Assembly: GCF_009389715.1 (NCBI RefSeq)
Contig: NC_052400.1
Coordinates: 22,289,674-22,353,673 of the forward strand
Length of the DNA: 64,000 nucleotides
DNA from: Phoenix dactylifera
Taxonomy: Eukaryota; Streptophyta; Magnoliopsida; Arecales; Arecaceae
Reading direction: 5' to 3'
Shown: piece by piece, positions 11,690 to 25,065 of the stretch
Layout: each line of letters begins with the position of its first letter
How positions within the stretch are numbered: position 1 is the stretch's first letter
Position numbers and translations under genes: made by a program
The notes under the pieces: generated by a model
Seen by the model: the letters and a program-made list of their open reading frames with translations, nothing else
What the model was told of the DNA's origin: nothing
Databases searched by the model: none

Positions 11690-12300
11690 CATTATTAAAC
11701 GAGAAAGAAATGGCAATCCGATTTTTTTTTTTTTCCATAAAAATCGTGTCTTGATGATGTAAATTTATGATTTTTTTCGGTGCTGCTGTTCTCTTTCTGA
11801 GATCATGTTCCGATTCTTGCATACCCTTCTTATGATCAAGAAATAGCAATCCGATGGTTTTTGTTCGAAATGTCGTCGCTTTCAATTTAAATTTTTGATC
11901 TTCGTAGATGCCCTCGGGTTGTATTCTAAATCACGTCTGAGATCAAGAAATGGCAAGCCGGTAATCTTTTATTCAAAAATTCTTGATTTGATGCGTCTCG
12001 CCGACGGCGGTAATGTAAATTTATGATCTTTTTTAATGGTATTGCGGTTTACACCATCTTATGATTCTTGGGTACCTATCTATAGTACAAACAAGAAATA
12101 ACGATCTGATAGGTCGCTGTTTCGGGTATTCTTGGGTTGATGCTTTTAATGTGTTTCTGATCTTTATTAATGCTGTCATGGTGCACTTTAAATCGTCCGA
12201 TGGTTCTTGGTTAGCCATCTATAAAACGGAAAATAAATAACTATCTGATGGCTCGTTGTTCCAAACATTGTTGGGTTGATGCTTTTCTTTGATGCTTTTG
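11690..12300. repeat. Degenerate tandem repeats filling the leader intron
   Basis: A module recurs at about 11703, 11838, 11944, 12090 and 12229: AAGAAATGGCAATCCGA or a variant, then Gly/Thr-rich text, a TTCTTGG-like block and GATCTTT. Spacings are roughly 106-146 bp. All copies lie in the 5' UTR intron (11536-12564) upstream of the ATG. Confidence 0.65.
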
Positions 12301-12629
12301 CTCATCCTTGCTTCCCAAGAGCATTGATTCCTGAAACTAAATCTGAAGAATCAAAAGTTGCTTTCTTTCACTCTACTCCCCCTTAGTGTCTTATTGGCTC
12401 TACATAGCATGCATGTATATCATTATCTCTGTCCATAGTTCTTCTGTTCTTTCTTTCCCCCTTCATTTTCTTTCCTTATTGAGAGTCTTTTGTCCTTTAC
12501 AGCTCTTAGCTGGTGTATATAGACATGCTAGTGGAGATGCCGATTCATGTGTTTCCTTGTGCAGGGAGAGTTGGTTGCAGTTAGCCAAGGGCTGCTGGGA
12601 TCTTGAGGGCTGCTTTTCGTGCCCTCAAG

Positions 12630-15600
12630 ATGAGCTACGGGAGCAGCTCGCTTGCTTCTGGTTTGGTTCATTGCCTTTTGTTCACTATTAGTCAATTGCT
12701 TTTTGATTTGTTTTGTGGGTCAGTGGTTGTAGTGAGTGGGATGTATTTAATGATTTCGGTGGTTTAGTGCATTGAAATTGGTTAGTGCAGGTGCTAAGAC
12801 TGCTGCAAGGCCTTTTGAGTATGGGAGGACCCATGTGGTCAGACCCAAAGGAAGGCACCAGGCCACTATAGTGTGGCTTCATGGCCTAGGTGACAATGGA
12901 GCGAGGTATTTATTGCTCTTTCATTATTAATACCATTGTCTTTAATTTAGGTGACTTGGTGACTACTGTGGCTTTCATGCTTTTGGTAATGACTGTAGAA
13001 ATCTTTTGCTTTATAATTTGAGACATTAGATTGCATCACATGAGTGCCTTAGCTGTGTGTAGTTTCAATCTCACATCCTGATAGGAGTATAGTCTTCATT
13101 GGCAGCGATTGTCTTATGCAAGCTGTGTGACACAAAACTTGGCTGGGCATACACATCAGCACTCCTCTGTCTAGATTAGGTGGCTGCTAAAAAATGTTTT
13201 GAATCATTGTGTATTTAGCTTTATTCTAAGCTTTGCTTTCGATGATTATCATGTTTTTCATTTTCTTGTTCCAAGAAATTGTACCTGGTATTGCATTCAC
13301 TCAGATGCTTAGCATGTCTTATTATTGCTCTCTAAAGCATATGCCTGTTTTTCCTTTCAATGCCTAAAGAGGGAATAGAAGTTGGGTAATGTGGATGCCC
13401 TATTGCCATTACATAAGGAATCATGTTTTACTGTATGGAAACTACTTCTGGTTCATATGAGGCCTCCATTCTAATTGGTTCAACAAGAAGAGGGCAATAA
13501 AATTATGAATATAATACGAAATACTAAAACTCATTTTCTTTCTCAATTTTTTTCCTTTTCTTTTATTGGTGGGCCAGGGTTGGTCATTCATCGACCAGAC
13601 TTGTTCGATGGCTAGATTCTGGGACCATTAAGTTAGTAGCTTGTGCTGTAACTGGCATATCAGATTTTTCATTTGTTTTGGTACTTTTTCTAGGTTCTAG
13701 CAACACATTAGACATTATGAGAAATTTTAGTACTTTGTTTAGTGTTTTGCTTTCCGTTTCACCTTGCTGTCTCTCAAACACCTTTTTGCACATTGATGAA
13801 TCGCAAATATCAATTTGTTTAACTTGTACATTAATACACTATGATTTGAACAAATAAGCTTATGAACATCAGTGCTTGGTGTCATTACAAAGTTTTGTTT
13901 AACTAACTGTTATGCTTGTACCTCTTGTATAATGGAGTATTCTTTTCCTGAATTACTGTCAATAGTTCTTTTAGTTTTAGTGACATGATAATTCTTGACT
14001 TCAGAATCTTCGTATCCATAGATATGTATATTTCAAGTTATAATTTCTTACTTCAAGCTATTTATTATTTATCATACATATTATAATTTCCTTGAAGAGA
14101 AGAATTTCATTCCAAGTCAAATTGAATTTTTAACACATAAAAGGCATGACTTCACACATATCTCTCGATATACTTAAGGGTTTTAAAACTGCGAAAGACT
14201 AACTATCCAAATAGAAGATTATAGCTAAATTATAAGCTCAATGTGTTAGCTCCAAGGTCTGCCGAACTGGTACCGAGATTCGTACTGGTCGGCAATCGGT
14301 GCGGTTCGGTACTGGTTCGATACCGTATTGGGGCCGGCATGGGTAGCGCGTGCCGGCATGGGTAGCGCGTGCCGGCACGCCCATGTTTTTGGGGGGAGAG
14401 TTTTTTGTAATATTTAATTGGTAATTACTTTTTTTTGAACTTTTTCATAGATTTTAAATCTAATTTAATATTTTTTGTGTGTTTTCTTGATATTTTTTGA
14501 TGCTTCTATGATACCGATTTAACCTAAATAATGCATCTTATTATTTTAAAATAATATAAATTATAAAATGATTAGTGAGATGTTGCATGCTACAAGAAAC
14601 AATATAAAATATTTTCAAATCAAGTAGTGACATAAAAATTATAAAATAATACAATCAATTACATACATTTAAAGTACAACATACGTACCGATATCTAAAA
14701 TTGGGTCGAGTAGCGATGACTTTCATAGATATCTAGATCATCAGCATAGTCAGGAGGCATATCAACCCACTTCTCTAATTAATCGGCGTTGTAGTCTTGT
14801 ATGTTTATCCCATAAAAAAATGTGCACCGAGTTATAAACACTCTTGAACTTCTCGCCGAAGCTCTAGCTCTAAGAGCTGTCCTCTCGCTGATAATACGGC
14901 TGTAGAGGAGCCGGCAGCAAAATTCAACTCATGAGATACTCCGAGCTGTGTAGGATAGTAGCCACCGGAAGATGCCTTAGACACACCATATCCATTTCCG
15001 TATCCATATGAATCATAGGTTGCTTGTGGCTGTGGATAATAGGATATAGTATACGATTCGGAACTGGATATGTCTATGGATCCTACTCCATGTACGAGAT
15101 CATCTGCAGTTGCATCATGTCCTCCAGAATGACCTCGAGGAGCCCGTCTTCTATGTGCAATCGTATCTTCGCGGGCTCTATCAGATTGTGCATCGTGGTC
15201 CCTATCCTGTGTAACATGCATGAACTAGCTCACCGGTGAATCGAAGACTATCCTGCGGTTGTCTCATAAACGGTGGTTTTTTGTCCTTCACTCCCTTTCT
15301 GGCCAACAGATCCATGACCACCAGAACTGCTACTCCTGGTCTTTGAATTTGAGTGGGCTAACCGCTCAACACTCTCCATTGGGGCTGCATGTGTCTTGCT
15401 TTTCTTGTTTAGTGTGCTGGGTAGCTGTTTTCTTACCTTTTGTGCCCCTTTCTGTCTGGCTATATTGGGAGGATGTATATCGCCCTCTTGACCAAGTCGA
15501 CCGAGTCGCATAATGGCCTCGTCTAAGCCTCTCTCAATATCTCTGAGAGAATGTCTCAGACAAGAAATTATGTGGTGACTGGCTCTTTTGTGGCTGTGGC

Positions 15601-18600
15601 TGATCAGCTGGAAGGATACGTGGAATATTGCGCTCAACCCATTGCCCTGCATCGACCCTAGCCTTGCTGCCTATAAAACTGGCCGATCGTGGAGGCGATC
15701 CTCGTTCATAAAGCTCCAGCTCCTATTGCTGGCCCACAAGCCATCCGATCATAAGATCATCGTCATCATCAACGAAAACACTATGGATTGGATTTGTGTA
15801 CTTGAGCTCTACTTTCTTCTTGAATACATTTCAGCCTCTACCTTAGATTGTAATGAATATATACAAGGTCGTTGAGGCGCTTCTGTGTCAAACGGTTCCT
15901 CTGCTTGTTGTGGATGAGGGCGAAAGTGGACCAGTTGCGCTCACAGCCACTCGAGAAGACTGTCTGGAAGAGAATTCGGATAGCTAGCCCTTGGAGAGGA
16001 TCCTCCATATATTTTTAATTATTTTTCAAATTTAAAACTACTATTTAAATATTAATATTTCAAAAAATTAATTTCAACTCAGATTTATGTAAAACCCAAC
16101 AATGGATGCTACATATATTTTTCTAAACTCTTGGGCATTTATCAAAAGCTACTTATTTCTCATTTTTTTTTCAAATTTAGGTTTGGGCAACTGTGCGCAT
16201 GATCGCATCAAAACTTGAATGAATGGATACCAAATTTTTATGGAGAGTAGGTTGCATGCCCCTAAATATGTTTCTGATTTTACATTTTTTTTTATTTTTT
16301 TTAATTTTAAAAAATTAATATATTTTTAATCCAAAAAAATATTTTTAATTTTAAAAATTATATATAATTTAAAAATTAAACATTTTTATGTCATTATGTA
16401 GATCATCCATAGATCTACAACATATAATAAAATCAAACCCAAATCGAAAATTCTCGCTTGATCTTTCTTTATTTTGCAATTTTCGAGTTATTTTTTCAAT
16501 CTCCCAAAAAATTGAGAAAATGAGATAGGAGAGAGAGGAAGCACACCCGATTTAGGCTTGGATCTTTCTTTGAGCTGCTGAATTGGCGATTTTTTGATTG
16601 TTTGGGAAGGAAAAGTAACGGAGAGAGCCTCCGGCATGCCCTACCCATACCAGCCCTGGTACAGTACCAAACCGTACTGAGCCGTACTGGGTGCTGACTA
16701 GTATGGGTTCCGGTGCCGGTTCGGCGGACCTTGATCTAAACTAAAATACTGGGAACCAATAAAGAAAAAATGCGTAAAAGGACTATCTAATCTCATTTGT
16801 ATGTTCTGTATTCTATCTTGGGGTCTGTGAAAAACATTTGCAACAAACCCTGTATTCTCATAAGGTGCATAAAAAATGCATCCTCATGCTTTCTTTAAGG
16901 TGACTGACATGGATTGTGTTTACTATTGTGTTATTTTACTTTTTACGAAAAAGCTTTGACAGGTACATTATCATTCATAGAGCTTTCTTTGACAAACTCA
17001 GATATCTATTTCTCATTCAGTTGTACAATCCATATAGTTTGAAAAAAATTCTGATGAATTCCTTCCTGATATTGTTGCATTTTGGTTCTTTCTTCTGCAG
17101 CTGGTCCCAACTCTTGGAGACCCTTCCTCTTCCCAATGTAAGAATAGGAAATATGATATTCTTAAGTTGTTTATGAGGTTAATCTAAGATGCCCTAAGCA
17201 TTTCTCTCTAACCCCCTTCATCTTTCACCATAAGAAGCTCATACATCCTTGTGTAATTTTTGTCATTTGTTGGGTTTCTATCATGACCTCCGTTAACTTA
17301 GTCACTTATGCAGATTAAGTGGATATGTCCAACAGCACCTACTCGACCTGTAGCAGTTTTTGGTGGATTCCCTTGCACTGCATGTGAGTTCACTAGCTTG
17401 AATATGATTTATACTTGAAAATTTATTTTATTATTATTGTGAGCTTCCTGGCTATGCTTCATTTGACCTTGAACTATATACTTACCACTTCTATTATACG
17501 TGCGTATAATTAGAATGCCTTATAGGTGTTATTGAAGATCTTATGATGTAATTTTGATGGGGATCCTTTTATTTTTCTCTTGACTTTTAGGGTTTGATGT
17601 TGGGGACCTATCGGAAGATGGACCTGATGATGTTGAGGGAATGGATGCTTCAGCTGCACATGTTGCAAACCTATTATCAACAGAGCCTGCTGATAGTATG
17701 TTTCCAAGGATAAAGTTGTTGGAATCTTTTTAAGGCTATGTATTTTTTTATACGTTGAATTTGTTCAGAATTGGTGTCATCTTTTCTTTTAATTAGTCAT
17801 GCTAAATGGTCAGCAAACTGCACATAATGAAAGCACCTCTTACTTTACCAGATATAAACTGTGTAGAAGGAGGTTATAGAAACGTAAAGGGTGTCACACC
17901 ATCAAACCTCATGAAAGAAAAGAATGTGAAGCCTTGGTTGGTATGTCTGCATAAAATCTTCAAAAAATTTCAAACATGTGCATTTGTGTTAAGGATGAAA
18001 GTGGATCAGATAATATCCGTCTAGATCTATTTTCGTATCCAAATCTATCTGGACATGGATAAAAATTTGAGTATCCAACTAATATATGTATTCGTATATG
18101 TATCTATCAAAGAAAAATGGATATGGATATGGATAGACAACCACCCGATCTATATCCAATATCCAATTGTATTTGTACTATTTAATTTTATTACTCATTA
18201 ATTTTAATGAAAATAAATGACCACATTAATATGCTATTAACTTGATTTACTTTCTACTTAGTAATAGCTTTGATTTCATGGTCATAAAGTTTAATTATCT
18301 GACTTATATTCCTATTTTTATCCATACTTCCAATATCTGATTTGTATCCATTTAAAATAAATATGGATAGGAATATAGTTCGCTGTGTTGGCCCGAACTA
18401 GATGGTACGGGGCGTACCGTACTGGTTCGGTACCGGTACTCAGTACTAGTGGCGTACCGACACTTGGTATACTGAAAAGATTCCGTACCATATCATAGCG
18501 ACACAATGCTCGTGTGGCATTGATACAGGGTCTGGTATTGAGACAACAAACCTTGGTATGAATTTTTCCATCCGACTAACATCTATATCCGTATCTGTAT

Positions 18601-21600
18601 TTGTCAAACAAAACAAATATGGATGTGGATATACTAGTATCCAATTTATAACCGATCTGATTTCAGCCCTAATCTGTGTTGATATGTATGATGCGTTTCA
18701 AGTTAATATAGACCATGAATATCACGTCTGTTGGATGCTCTGCTCTTTTTGTGTTTGGATTAGTTACTGACTTATTTGGGCTGGTTGCTACAGTCAAGAT
18801 TGGTGTTGGTGGTTTTAGCATGGGTGCTGCTACTGCACTCTATTCTGCTACTTGTTTCGCTCATGGAAAATATGGAAATGGCAATCCTTACCCTGTCAAC
18901 TTAAGTGCAATTGTTGGTCTAAGTGGCTGGCTTCCATGTTCCAGGTCTCTCCTATCATCACTCACCATTATTTGTATTTGAGTCTAAACAAAACCCATCT
19001 GCAATGACATTCTTCTGTTTTCTAGGAGCTTGAAGAACAAGGTGGAAAGCTCTCAAGCAGCTGCAAGAAGAGCTGCCTCCTTGCCACTTTTGCTTTGTCA
19101 TGGAAGAGGTATTTATCCATACAGCATAGACAAAGAAACAACTACTATATTCTGTTTTCTATATCTCCACTTACATCAACTAGTAAGCTTTTTATTTTAA
19201 TTTGCCTATTAGTTATATTTTATTTCCCTAAGCAGGATAAATCATGGAAAAAAGGCAGAAGAAATGAATATCCAATTTTTGTCAGTAACTTATGGAATGA
19301 TGTGTGATATGATATTGAGATGAAACCCCAGAAAATGGATCTTATATTAAGTAACAATCATGATTATCTTACATGCCTACTGTTTGGAACACCATGTAAG
19401 GAAATTCTTTTAGATTGATTAATTCATAGTTGAGCCTTAAAGAGATGGAAGATTATGTCATTGTTTGATAGCATAAGTGTAGCCAGTGGCAATGCAAAAA
19501 TTTCTCAGGCCAGGGAGGTGGCAAAAAATAATAGACGGAGAACAGAATTTCTAAGTAATACCCATTGATCTTTGAGGCCATTGACATTGCCTAAAGTTTC
19601 CATCTCAGATTGGATAGATGATATACTGATATTTATGTATCATTAGCAAACTGACACCAAAAATTAATGTTAATGAATATATTGAATGCTGAAGGAAAGA
19701 TACATCAGCTCTTACTGTTGAAATGAGTAGAGAGTGGAATTTGGATCATAAATCGGGTTCAATGATGGAATATGCATATGGATCTCTACTATTATGGTAA
19801 GATATCATATCGTGAGATGTAATCAGTTTGGCCATTTGCAGCATTGCTTGCCACCAGGATTAATTTTGATCAAATAGAAAAGCAATTCATGAGGCAGGGT
19901 TCAAACTCAGAATTCCTACAGATTTACCTATGATAGAACAAGATCATAGAAAGGGTTTGATGAGGAATCCTACTGCTATGCTGAAATATCATATTTGTAA
20001 CAATAAATCTATTTAGTTCTTAGTAGCATTGCTTACTGCAATTGTTAATTTTAATCAAGTCGAACAACTGTTTTTGAAAGGAGGATGGAGAACAAGAGAT
20101 GATAAGCGATTGATGGAATTTTGATTTGTGAACAATAATCTTTGAGGCTATCGACATCACTGAAACCAACTATTAAGTAGAAGATGTTTATCTCAAGTTA
20201 ACTTTAAAGTTTAATAACATATATTGATGTATTACAGCAAAATGACACTAAAAGGCTAATGCTAAAAGATAATTTGAATACTCCAAAAACATTAAATCAA
20301 CTTCATCAGTACCTATCATTGAGATCAATAGAAAGTGGAATTAATATCATGAATTGTGTTTATGTAATAAGGAGCACCTTCTGCAATGATAGGACATCAT
20401 ATTGTAAGTTGTGTTCCAACAATCCATGTCTAATATGTAACGTGGATACATATCAGACACTTGGATACTTGATGAAGTTATATGGTGGCCACTTTTAAAG
20501 ATTGGCGGGGAGTTGAACTCTTCTGAAAATGAGCCTGACCCTCCATTTTTGTGTTAGAAGTATTCGTTCTTCGTAGCGATCTGCCAAGAATAGAGCGATT
20601 AAAATAATTTTACAAAATGTTATTTTTGTTATATCCTTTAAATAATTTGGAAAGTTTGAATAAGAACATGTATATGAAAAACCTTAACAAACCATATCTT
20701 CTTAATGTTTCTTTTAATATTTAAACAAACAATATTGAAAGGTTTAAATTGATAATTAAGTTAAAATTATAATTTATCCTATGTATTCCTGTATCTCTTT
20801 TTTTCCCGTCTTGCTGTGCTGAAAACTTGGATACATGTCCAGGTCTGATTCTCATCTCTGTGTTTGTGTAGCATTCCTTACCATGGTGTTGACTTTGATC
20901 AGGTAGAAAAGCTATTTTCGAGGAAGCATCCAAACTGAAATTCTACTAATCTACTTCTGGTATCTACGCTAGTCTGAGGATTGGACCGATTAATATTGTA
21001 TCAAATGATCTTTTTGAGATGGGCAACTCGATAACTAGCCCAATCTGATTAGCTAAATATTTACTGGATCAGAGCTGGGTTCAACCCAAGTTGGCAATTT
21101 CCCAACCCAATATATAGTATATACATAATATGCACATTAGTATAATATAGTAGACGTACATAATATTATATACAAAATGCTTAATACAAGTTGAACTACA
21201 AACCAAGTGACCCTTATTTTTCCTTCTCCACTCCCATCTTCTCCTTAACCCCTCACCAACTGCCAATTGTCTTCTCTTGTCCTTGCCTGCTGTTGGTGCC
21301 TCCAACAAGTTAAACCTTAGGCCCCATACCCCCTCTAGTATCATCTGTCCTTATGCCCATTCCTGTCACTTTGTCCACAATCAACCCTACAACCTCCTGC
21401 CCTCACCCTCCACCTCCATCAACGCGCCAACCTGCATCCTCCACTGCCAATGTAGAGAGTTCAGGATTGATCACATCTATAATATCATAGGATCTGAAAA
21501 TCATCTTGCATAATCAATAATAGCTAAAAAGCTACCAAATTCAAATTATCACAAAATTGGTGTAGGGAATAATTTTATGCTCTTAAAAGCGATTATTTTC

Positions 21601-24081
21601 ATGATTTAGGCCACCGCTTGTGTATAAATAATGAATAGATGAGCTAGATACAGAGAACTGAGATGGACAGGAACAAAGGAGCAAAAATCATTATTTAATA
21701 CCAAAATTGATTGTATCCTCTTCTTTCCCTTCTATACCCAAGACATAGTAAGACTTGCTAAGAATTCTTATTTAACAAGGGAGATGAGAATCGATTGGTT
21801 ATCGGTTTGAAGCAAAAAGCAATTGTAATGACTTGAACCTTCCACACCCAACCTAGAACCCAAAGCAGGACTTGTAGGCAATAATCCCACTAAAAAATAG
21901 GACTTACAAACCAACTTAGAATAGCTAAAGGTCAGTAAAAATTGTGAAAACGTATGAAATAAGTAGCTATGCCTATAATTCTTTTTTTAAGAAGAAAACG
22001 TTAAAGCTCAATAAAAAAGCAGATAAACTGAAAGTAAACAAAAAATTGGAAATAACTAAACATAATCCAAGTTAAGCCTAAACCACATTTTAAGATGTCT
22101 CTTGCTCATTCCCAAAATAGGCTGCAATCTTAATTAGGTTAGTTTTTATTTTCTGAAATCTAGGGAACCTTAGATTTTGTAAGGTCAGCTGAGAGGTGGT
22201 GTTTCATAAGGTTTAGTAGTCCAATATATGATGCATTATGGGCCATCTTTCTTTTGAAAAAAGAAGGCATGGTTTGAAGGATTAGGAGTATTTAACATTA
22301 TTCTTTTCGATCATGTAAAAGGCAATTTTAATTGTTTGGCAATAATTTTGTTTCTCTTTTGATCATGTATTTTATGCATATATTTAGAATCAATGTTTTT
22401 TGGGTTTGAAGGTCTTATAAAATCTTAGGCCAAAGGGCAGGATTTGCCCAGTTGAAGTTTAATGGTCCAATGCCCCTTGTCTCAATGAAAGTTTGACAAA
22501 ATCAAGAAAATCATCGTAGAGTAAGCTAAGATTTGTGACTTTCAAAAGCCCTCTGCAAAGGCTTCCTCGACACCTGAACCAGATATCTGGATGCAATTCA
22601 CCAAGTATCACTCAGAAAAGAAGTCTACCTTGGGTAATCCTGAAACCTTCAGGACTGAAGGAGTTAGGCCATTACAACTTAAAACTAATGATGTAGGCCG
22701 ACCCAAAATCCAGAGTTGAGGAATGTAAATTTGGAAATTAGAGTCCTGTGTTGTGGTAATGTAAATTTGGAAATTAGAGTCCTGTGTTGTGGTAATGTAA
22801 ATTTGGAAATTAGAGTCCTGTGTTGTGGTCCCCAGGTATTTTGCTCCTTGTCCTTCTTAAACCTCACTGCCTTTCTCCAAGTCCGGTGCTGATTACCTAA
22901 AGACTGCACAATCCCAAGATTTGATATTCCTTGGCTGTATATGTGAGAAAAAATCCTGACACTATATAAGAGCAGCTATATTTCCCAACTTGTCAATTAC
23001 CATGACATCCCTAATTAGATTTCTTGCTTCAAGACTTGAACACTCTAAAGCTCTATTTAAAAAGGTTTCTAATGTCACTGGACTCTCATAGGGAGTCTGA
23101 GGAGACTCTCTTTGAGCTGGTATTTCTATGATTATATGCATAATAAGAATCTCACATCCTCCAAAGTCCAAATTCATAAAGATGTATTTGTTATAGCAAA
23201 ACCTGAAAACTTATCTAGATTAAGAACATAATATGGCAAATCAATCTTAAATAGAACTTAACAATATCTTAAATCTTTAACAGCCACATGCATTCTAACT
23301 GGCAGAAGGAACTGATGGCACTTTTACTTAAATATAAATTTCAGAGTCCTGGAATACTCCTTAGTCCTTACTGCCTTAGGTCAGATGCAGATAATTGTTG
23401 CATGATCCTCTAGGAATCATAATCCATCTTAAGCATTGAGGCATTAAAACTATGAATGGAGCCTTAAGTAAGCCCTGGAGCTTTTTAAATCATGATTTCA
23501 CTTTCAAATCCTTCAAAAAGCATAACTGTAGCTCAGCTGTTAGCCAGCTGGTACTCTTCCTCTCCTAGTGAGAGTTCTCAGGTTCAAACTTGAGTGGGCA
23601 GGAATTTTTAACCACCAAAAAAAAAACTTAACTGTAGCATTTTAGTCTCATTTGTTCATAACTAATTTGATGGTCTGCTAGAAAGCTGTACTCCTCTTTC
23701 CAGAATAAATAATTGACTTGGTAAATCATAAGTTCTTTGATTCACTTTGTACGTAAAGAGCATTATGCAAGCCTACTTGATGATTTTTATTTTTTTTGGA
23801 TGGGGATAAATGCAGGGGATGAAGTTGTGCTCTATAAACATGGAGAGAAATCTGCTGAGGTGTTGAGATCTACTAATTTTCAGAGTTGTACTTTCAAAAC
23901 TTACAATGGGTATGTGGCAGTTTCTTGCACTACTTTGATTCTGTCGGCCAAACATGGTTGCATTTTTATGTTTAGGAAATCGAAACTTTGCAGGCTTGGT
24001 CACTACACAATCCCTGAAGAGATGGAAGATGTATGCAAGTGGCTTACCGCCACACTGGGGCTTGATGGATCTCGCTCCTAG
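12630..24081 (+). CDS. Acyl-protein thioesterase / LYPLA-type carboxylesterase
   Basis: Nine coding exons: 12630-12660, 12791-12905, 17101-17137, 17314-17383, 17591-17695, 18794-18944, 19026-19108, 23816-23909 and 23994-24081. All introns are GT-AG and phases close exactly to 257 residues and TAG. This is a cytosolic alpha/beta-hydrolase that removes palmitoyl or other acyl groups from proteins or lysolipids. Visible features: TIVWLHGLGDNGASWSQLLE (oxyanion region), WICPTAP, nucleophile motif GFSMG with Ser128, GLSGWLPC, HGRGDEVV with probable catalytic Asp199, and GLGHYTIPEE with His232. The triad is complete. It closely resembles At5g20060 (about 252 residues). The start MSYGSSSLAS matches the family's N terminus. 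HGRGDEVVLY departs slightly from the usual HGKADDVVPF but keeps the Asp. Introns of 4.2 and 4.7 kb hold transposon relics. A leader intron precedes the ATG. Confidence 0.93.
14253..16733 (-). mobile_element. Degenerate hAT-family transposon relic in thioesterase intron
   Basis: The ends are inverted: CAAGGTCTGCCGAACTGG on the left, and the complement of CAAGGTCCGCCGAACCGG on the right. They fit the hAT-style YARNG start. The minus strand carries broken hAT transposase C-terminal text: SSGCERNWSTFALIHNKQRN from about 15965 downward, then an acidic LMIGWLVGQ-like piece, and a Tyr/Gly-rich tail (SYGYGNG, GGYYPTQ) near 14980. Frameshifts and stops separate the pieces. No clear 8-bp target duplication remains. 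A 20-bp unit (GGGTAGCGCGTGCCGGCAT) is duplicated just inside the left end. Confidence 0.72.
17992..18670. mobile_element. Candidate MITE with a second element nested inside
   Basis: Outer ends are imperfect inverted repeats (AGGATGAAA..GATCAGATAA against the complement of CAGATCGG..TTTCAGCCCT), with many GGATAT/TATCC motifs in the arms. The insert at about 18375-18556 is GC-richer and full of GGTACGG/GGTACCG motifs, with a CAAGGTTTG end on the minus strand. That resembles the ends of the hAT relic at 14253-16733. It lies in the intron between coding exons 5 and 6. Confidence 0.45.
19560..20940. repeat. Diverged repeated blocks in thioesterase intron 7
   Basis: Related blocks recur with strong divergence: GCATTGCTTGCCACCAGG-type at 19842, 20027 and 20871, each followed by a TTGATCAAATAGAAAAGC-like stretch, and CTTTGAGGCCATTGACAT-type at 19569 and 20140. 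They look like decayed copies of one repeat of several hundred bp. No coding capacity is recognised. Confidence 0.5.
22721..22828. repeat. 36-bp tandem repeat, three near-perfect copies
   Basis: Units start at 22721, 22757 and 22793 and contain GTAAATTTGGAAATTAGAG. Near identity implies recent amplification. A minus-strand open frame here repeats the peptide PQHRTLISKFTL but is a by-product of the array. Confidence 0.9.
23523..23638 (+). mobile_element. Candidate tRNA-derived SINE
   Basis: A polymerase III box A-like TAGCTCAGCTG is followed about 50 bases later by a box B-like GGTTCAAACTTG, then a short body and an A tail at 23617-23626. A 10-bp direct repeat TAACTGTAGC flanks it (23523-23532 and 23629-23638). 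It lies about 180 bp upstream of thioesterase exon 8. It is too degenerate to be a tRNA gene. Confidence 0.55.
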
Positions 24082-24443
24082 TTGGAGTATTCAGCTTTGA
24101 TTTTGGATAATATTGTGGAGTGGGGAAAGCAAAGATATCCTATAGCTGTAATGAATAGATAAAATTATGGATACTGTTAGAGATGTGTTTGGGGCATATG
24201 ATATAGCTGCATTCGATCATCCTAGCGTCTTTTGGTCCGGCATTTTATTTACAAACTTTGTCCATATGCACACTCATAAACATTATTAGTTGGATGGCAT
24301 TGGTATTGGTGTCTTTTGAACATTGCATAATTCAGTTACCCTTTCTGAGATTAGTGTATGGATTCAGATTTTAGCTTTACTTTTGTTTGTTTGAACTGGA
24401 TTAGCATTTATTCGTACAATATTTTCTGTTGTGGCTTGGATGT

Positions 24444-24595
24444 TACGCCACCGCTTACGCCAGTAATAAATAATAGTAGCAGAAACAGCGGCAGCGGTAA
24501 CAATAAAACAAAAATAATAATAACAATAACAGCAACAATAATAATAAAAATAATAATATTAATATAATAACATTAATATTGATATTAATATTAAA
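24444..24595. repeat. AAT/AAC-rich microsatellite-like tract
   Basis: Imperfect AAT and AAC trinucleotide units run into ATTAAT-rich sequence just 3' of the thioesterase gene. Confidence 0.8.
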
Positions 24596-25013
24596 AAGAG
24601 TAGCTTCATCTCTGTTTTCTCACCAGAAAAGTTACATTAAATACATGCATCACACATAAATCATCCTTGCAGGTTATTTATGACTGTGCAAAACATATTC
24701 TTTATTCTCTTTATGGTGTTATCAAAGCTTTTATGTTCGGAGGCGGTTAGACGAAAATTAAGCTGTTTCTTTTTTATTAATACTTTATTACCGTGCAGGG
24801 TCTGAGCACTTGCACGCACATGGACATTGTGTCATGGCCTTTCAGGATGTTCAAATGGAGCACTCTGTTCGCTTTGTTCGGATTATATGTACATTTTAGT
24901 CTTTTCGCCAAACAAATTGCTGAACCCACTAGCTGCTCGAAAGATATGCGAGGGCCATACGTATCGTAGCAACTTCCAAGAGTCAGTTGACCAATTAGCC
25001 GGAGGGCCACTTG

Positions 25014-25016
<3 letters not shown>

Positions 25017-25064
<48 letters not shown>

Positions 25065-25065
25065 T
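25017..25065. repeat. (TA)n(CA)n microsatellite
   Basis: About 16 TA units run directly into about nine CA units. The open frames crossing it are artefacts of the repeat. Confidence 0.95.

Noticed and set aside
22685..22909. Minus-strand open frame with the repeated peptide PQHRTLISKFTL
   Set aside because: It is produced by the 36-bp tandem repeat (a multiple of three) and has no family resemblance or splice context.
23523..23600. tRNA gene
   Set aside because: The A and B boxes are present, but the acceptor and anticodon stems do not pair well and there is an A tail and flanking duplication, so a SINE is preferred.
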